DNA of 7,328 nucleotides. Source: Microbacteriaceae bacterium. Its GTDB lineage: Bacteria > Actinomycetota > Actinomycetes > Actinomycetales > Microbacteriaceae. A model generated the notes under the pieces. The model was not told where the DNA came from and ran no database searches. It saw only the letters and a list, made by a program, of their open reading frames with translations. A program made the translations under genes and the position numbers. The first letter of the stretch is position 1. Every line of letters starts with the position of its first letter. The stretch covers positions 1 through 7,328 of the forward strand of contig WOYR01000160.1 of assembly GCA_011620705.1 (NCBI GenBank), in the 5' to 3' direction. Positions 5,434-7,328 of the stretch are shown here, in pieces.

Positions 5434-5536
5434 GCCTGCTCCTCGCTCGGCGACGGGCTGCACACCGTCGTGCCAGTTGCATGATATACGCTCGGGAGGC
5501 GAATCGCTGAGGTCCGTGAAAGTGAGAGGAGGAGCG
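5434..5536. promoter_or_regulatory. Divergent control region between thiolase and tetR, with inverted repeat
   Basis: This 103-base gap holds a minus-strand -10 candidate TATCAT (5481-5486, 5/6 to TATAAT) within a local AT-rich patch. It also holds a perfect 6-bp inverted repeat CGACGG/CCGTCG (5451-5456 and 5465-5470, eight-base spacer) that would lie just after the predicted thiolase transcription start. No good -35 was found at normal spacing, nor a clear promoter for tetR. A TetR-family protein encoded beside its own divergent promoter commonly binds there; this repeat is the best operator candidate, but its spacing is not diagnostic. Confidence 0.4.
5527..5532 (+). promoter_or_regulatory. 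Shine-Dalgarno that fixes the TetR start
   Basis: AGGAGG (within GAGAGGAGGAG) lies four bases before the ATG at 5537. It decides in favour of this start over the reading frame's extension upstream to 5222, which runs antisense through the thiolase gene. Confidence 0.7.
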
Positions 5537-6208
5537 ATGCCGGCGGTTGCAGATATCCCCTCCTTCGCGGTCGAGCAGGCCAGTCCGAACCTCAGTGCGC
5601 GGCAGGCGGACGTGTTCGAGCGGCTGATCGTTCTGGCCCTGGAGCACGGCTTCGCCGGCTACACCATGGAGCAGGCGGCCATCGCGCTGCGCTGCTCCAA
5701 GTCGACGATCTACGCGCTCGCGGGATCGCGCGAGCAGCTCATCCGCGCCGTGGTCGTGGCGTTCTTCCGCGAGGCGGCAGAGCGGGTCGAGAAGCGCCTC
5801 GCCCTGGAGACCGACCCGGTGCGCCGCATCCAGGTCTACCTGCTCGCCGTCGCCGACGAGCTGCGCCCGGCATCCGCCCAGTTCATGGATGACGTCGCCG
5901 GCTTCCCGCCCGCCCGTGAGATCTACGAGCGGAACACTGCGATCGCGTCCGAGCGGGTGCGGCAGCTCATCGTGGACGGCATCGCCGACGACGCCTTCCG
6001 CGACGTGCCGACCGCCTTCATCGCGGAGGTGGTGAGTTCGGTCATGGTGCGCATCCAGCAGCGCGAGGTCGCGAAGAACACCGGGCTGAGCGACGCCGAG
6101 GCCTACGCCGACCTGGCGAATCTGGTCGTCAGCGGCATCATCAAGCCGGGCTGGCGCCAGCGCGCCGCTCAGCTCCTGGGCACCCGCACGATGAGGGCGT
6201 CGCCCTGA
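5537..6208 (+). CDS. TetR/AcrR-family transcriptional regulator
   Basis: A 223-residue one-component regulator of the usual TetR size. The N-terminal helix-turn-helix lies at about residues 25-70: helix 1 FERLIVLALEHGF, then YTMEQAAIALRCSKSTIYAL, the classic turn-recognition helix pattern with the conserved S-T-I-Y, then the helix-4 start GSREQLIRAVV. The remaining alpha-helical part would bind a ligand and dimerise; its specificity cannot be read. It is divergent from one thiolase and convergent with another, so an acyl-CoA or fatty acid ligand and control of one or both thiolases are plausible inferences. Start at 5537 because of AGGAGG four bases upstream. Its last 40 bases overlap the 3' end of the second thiolase on the opposite strand. 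Confidence 0.92.
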   Translation: MPAVADIPSFAVEQASPNLSARQADVFERLIVLALEHGFAGYTMEQAAIALRCSKSTIYALAGSREQLIRAVVVAFFREAAERVEKRLALETDPVRRIQVYLLAVADELRPASAQFMDDVAGFPPAREIYERNTAIASERVRQLIVDGIADDAFRDVPTAFIAEVVSSVMVRIQQREVAKNTGLSDAEAYADLANLVVSGIIKPGWRQRAAQLLGTRTMRASP

Positions 6209-7328
6209 CCTCCGCCGCCGCAGAGGGCCGCCGCCCCGATGCCGCCGCCGCGCCGCTTCAGCTCGAGCGCCAGGTGGAGCACCAGCCGCGCCCCTGACAT
6301 GCCGATCGGATGGCCGACGGCGATCGCGCCGCCGCTCACGTTGACCTTGTCGAGCGGGATGCCGAGCTTGGCCGCCGAGGCGGCGCCGACCGCCGCGAAC
6401 GCCTCATTGATCTCGACCAGATCGAGCTCGGCGGGCGTGATCCCCTCGCGCGCGCAGGCCGCCTCGATCGCGTGGGCGGGCTGCAGCTGGAGCGAGGAGT
6501 CCGGGCCGGCGACCATCCCGTTGGCGCCGAGCTCCGCGAGCCAGTGCAGGCCGAGGGATTCGGCGTGCGACTTGTCCATGACGACCATCGCGCAGCCTCC
6601 ATCCGAGATCGGGGAGGAGTTGCCCGCCGTGACCGAGCCGTCGGGCCGGAATGCTCCTGGCAGCCTGCCCAGCACCTCGGCCGTGGTGTCGGCGCGGATG
6701 CCCTCGTCGCGCGCGACGACGATCGGCTCGCCCTTGCGCTGCGGAACCGATACCGGCACGACCTCCTCGGCGAATGCGTCGGCGTCCCACGCGGCCGCGG
6801 CCCGCTGATGCGAGGCGGCGGCGAGCGCATCCTGCGCGGCACGCGTCACGGGCTCGGCATCGTTGACCCGCTCGGTCAGCAGCCCCATCGCCTCGGAGGT
6901 GTACGCGTCGACCAGGCCGTCCACCTCCATCGAGTCGACCATGGTGATCGGCCCGAACTTGGTGCCGGTGCGCGAACCCTTCAGCACGTGCGGCGCCTGC
7001 GACATCGACTCCTGCCCGCCGGCCACGATCGTCGTCGCGTCGCCCGAGCGGATGAACTGGTCGGCCATGATCACCGCCTGGATGCCGGAGAGGCACACCT
7101 TGCTCACCGTCGTCGACGGCACCGTCATCGGGATGCCGCCCGCCGACGCCGCCTGGCGCGCGGGCAGCTGCCCCGCCCCCGCCGTCAGCACCTGGCCCAT
7201 GATCACGTAGTCCACCTCGGAGCCGGCGACCCCGGCCTTCTCGAGCGCGCCCGCGATCGCGAATCCGCCGAGCTCGGCGCCCGAGAATCCGCTGAGGCCG
7301 CCGAGCAGCCTGCCGATCGGGGTGCGGG
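6169..7328 (-). CDS. Acetyl-CoA C-acetyltransferase family thiolase, start beyond window
   Basis: A second thiolase: 385 codons are present, and by comparison with family length about ten N-terminal residues lie beyond the right edge. The frame is open to the edge and already shows the N-terminal R-T-P-I-G motif, so internal GTG or ATG codons such as 7215 are not the start. The catalytic residues are in place: nucleophile Cys at residue 78 of the visible part in VSKVCLSGIQA, His in GGAIAVGHPIGMSG, and the second Cys in ALCGGGGQGDALI. The NEAF motif is in LVEINEAFAAVGAAS. The C-terminal GGGGQGDA replaces the more common GGGMG. It differs strongly from the other thiolase, so the two are not a recent duplication. 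It is likely to act in acetoacetyl-CoA formation or beta-oxidation; the gene's promoter is outside the window. Its 3' end overlaps tetR tail to tail by 40 bases. Confidence 0.93.
   Translation of the reverse strand, partial: RTPIGRLLGGLSGFSGAELGGFAIAGALEKAGVAGSEVDYVIMGQVLTAGAGQLPARQAASAGGIPMTVPSTTVSKVCLSGIQAVIMADQFIRSGDATTIVAGGQESMSQAPHVLKGSRTGTKFGPITMVDSMEVDGLVDAYTSEAMGLLTERVNDAEPVTRAAQDALAAASHQRAAAAWDADAFAEEVVPVSVPQRKGEPIVVARDEGIRADTTAEVLGRLPGAFRPDGSVTAGNSSPISDGGCAMVVMDKSHAESLGLHWLAELGANGMVAGPDSSLQLQPAHAIEAACAREGITPAELDLVEINEAFAAVGAASAAKLGIPLDKVNVSGGAIAVGHPIGMSGARLVLHLALELKRRGGGIGAAALCGGGGQGDALIVRVPRS

Noticed and set aside
5222..5536. Upstream extension of the TetR reading frame
   Set aside because: The extra residues overlap the thiolase gene antisense and add nothing like TetR; a strong Shine-Dalgarno marks the ATG at 5537.
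4811..5647. 278-codon minus-strand frame across the thiolase and tetR starts
   Set aside because: Arg-rich shadow of the thiolase in another frame that also crosses the divergent promoter region.
7213..7215. GTG as start of the second thiolase
   Set aside because: The frame stays open to the window edge and encodes the expected N-terminal thiolase sequence upstream of it.

Overview
The window is very GC-rich, with strong G/C bias at third codon positions, coupled start/stop overlaps (ATGA, GTGA) and several genes whose TANNNT -10 box sits 6-7 bases before a GTG start (probable leaderless transcripts). All of this points to a high-GC actinobacterium. The lack of other mycolate-type genes and the hadA-like/hadB-like/murB arrangement make a Microbacteriaceae-type organism my best guess, but no marker gene here fixes the taxon.

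Left part (minus strand, 1-1286): a three-gene coupled operon. A HadA-like hot-dog protein (840-1286) overlaps a catalytic MaoC/HadB-like (3R)-hydroxyacyl dehydratase (412-843) by ATGA. That gene overlaps the start of murB (1-415, running off the left edge) by GTGA. A good -35/-10 pair places the transcription start on the first base of the hadA-like GTG.

Middle left (1287-1624): not empty. It holds a complete small transcription unit on the minus strand: sigma-70-like promoter, 5' leader with a hairpin, perfect Shine-Dalgarno, a 26-codon acidic ORF ending in C-E-S-C-Q, and a 13-bp GC hairpin after the stop. Its promoter is bracketed by two sites resembling NrdR boxes, one a perfect 14-bp palindrome, 33 bp apart. 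The peptide tail looks like the redox-active CxxC tail of ribonucleotide reductase large subunits. This is the most interesting item in the window.

Middle (plus strand, 1625-4235): a small lipoprotein of unknown function, then an ABC ATPase and a NatB-type ABC-2 permease, translationally linked. Together they look like a NatAB/YhaQP-like exporter of unknown substrate, with the ATPase probably starting from its own leaderless promoter.

Right part (4252-7328): two acetyl-CoA acetyltransferase-type thiolases on the minus strand flank a plus-strand TetR-family regulator. The first thiolase and tetR are divergent from a 103-bp intergenic region carrying a promoter candidate and an inverted repeat, which suggests that the regulator controls the thiolase. 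The second thiolase lacks only about its first ten residues at the right edge and overlaps the tetR 3' end tail to tail by 40 bp. No RNA genes, insertion sequences, CRISPR arrays or phage genes were seen.
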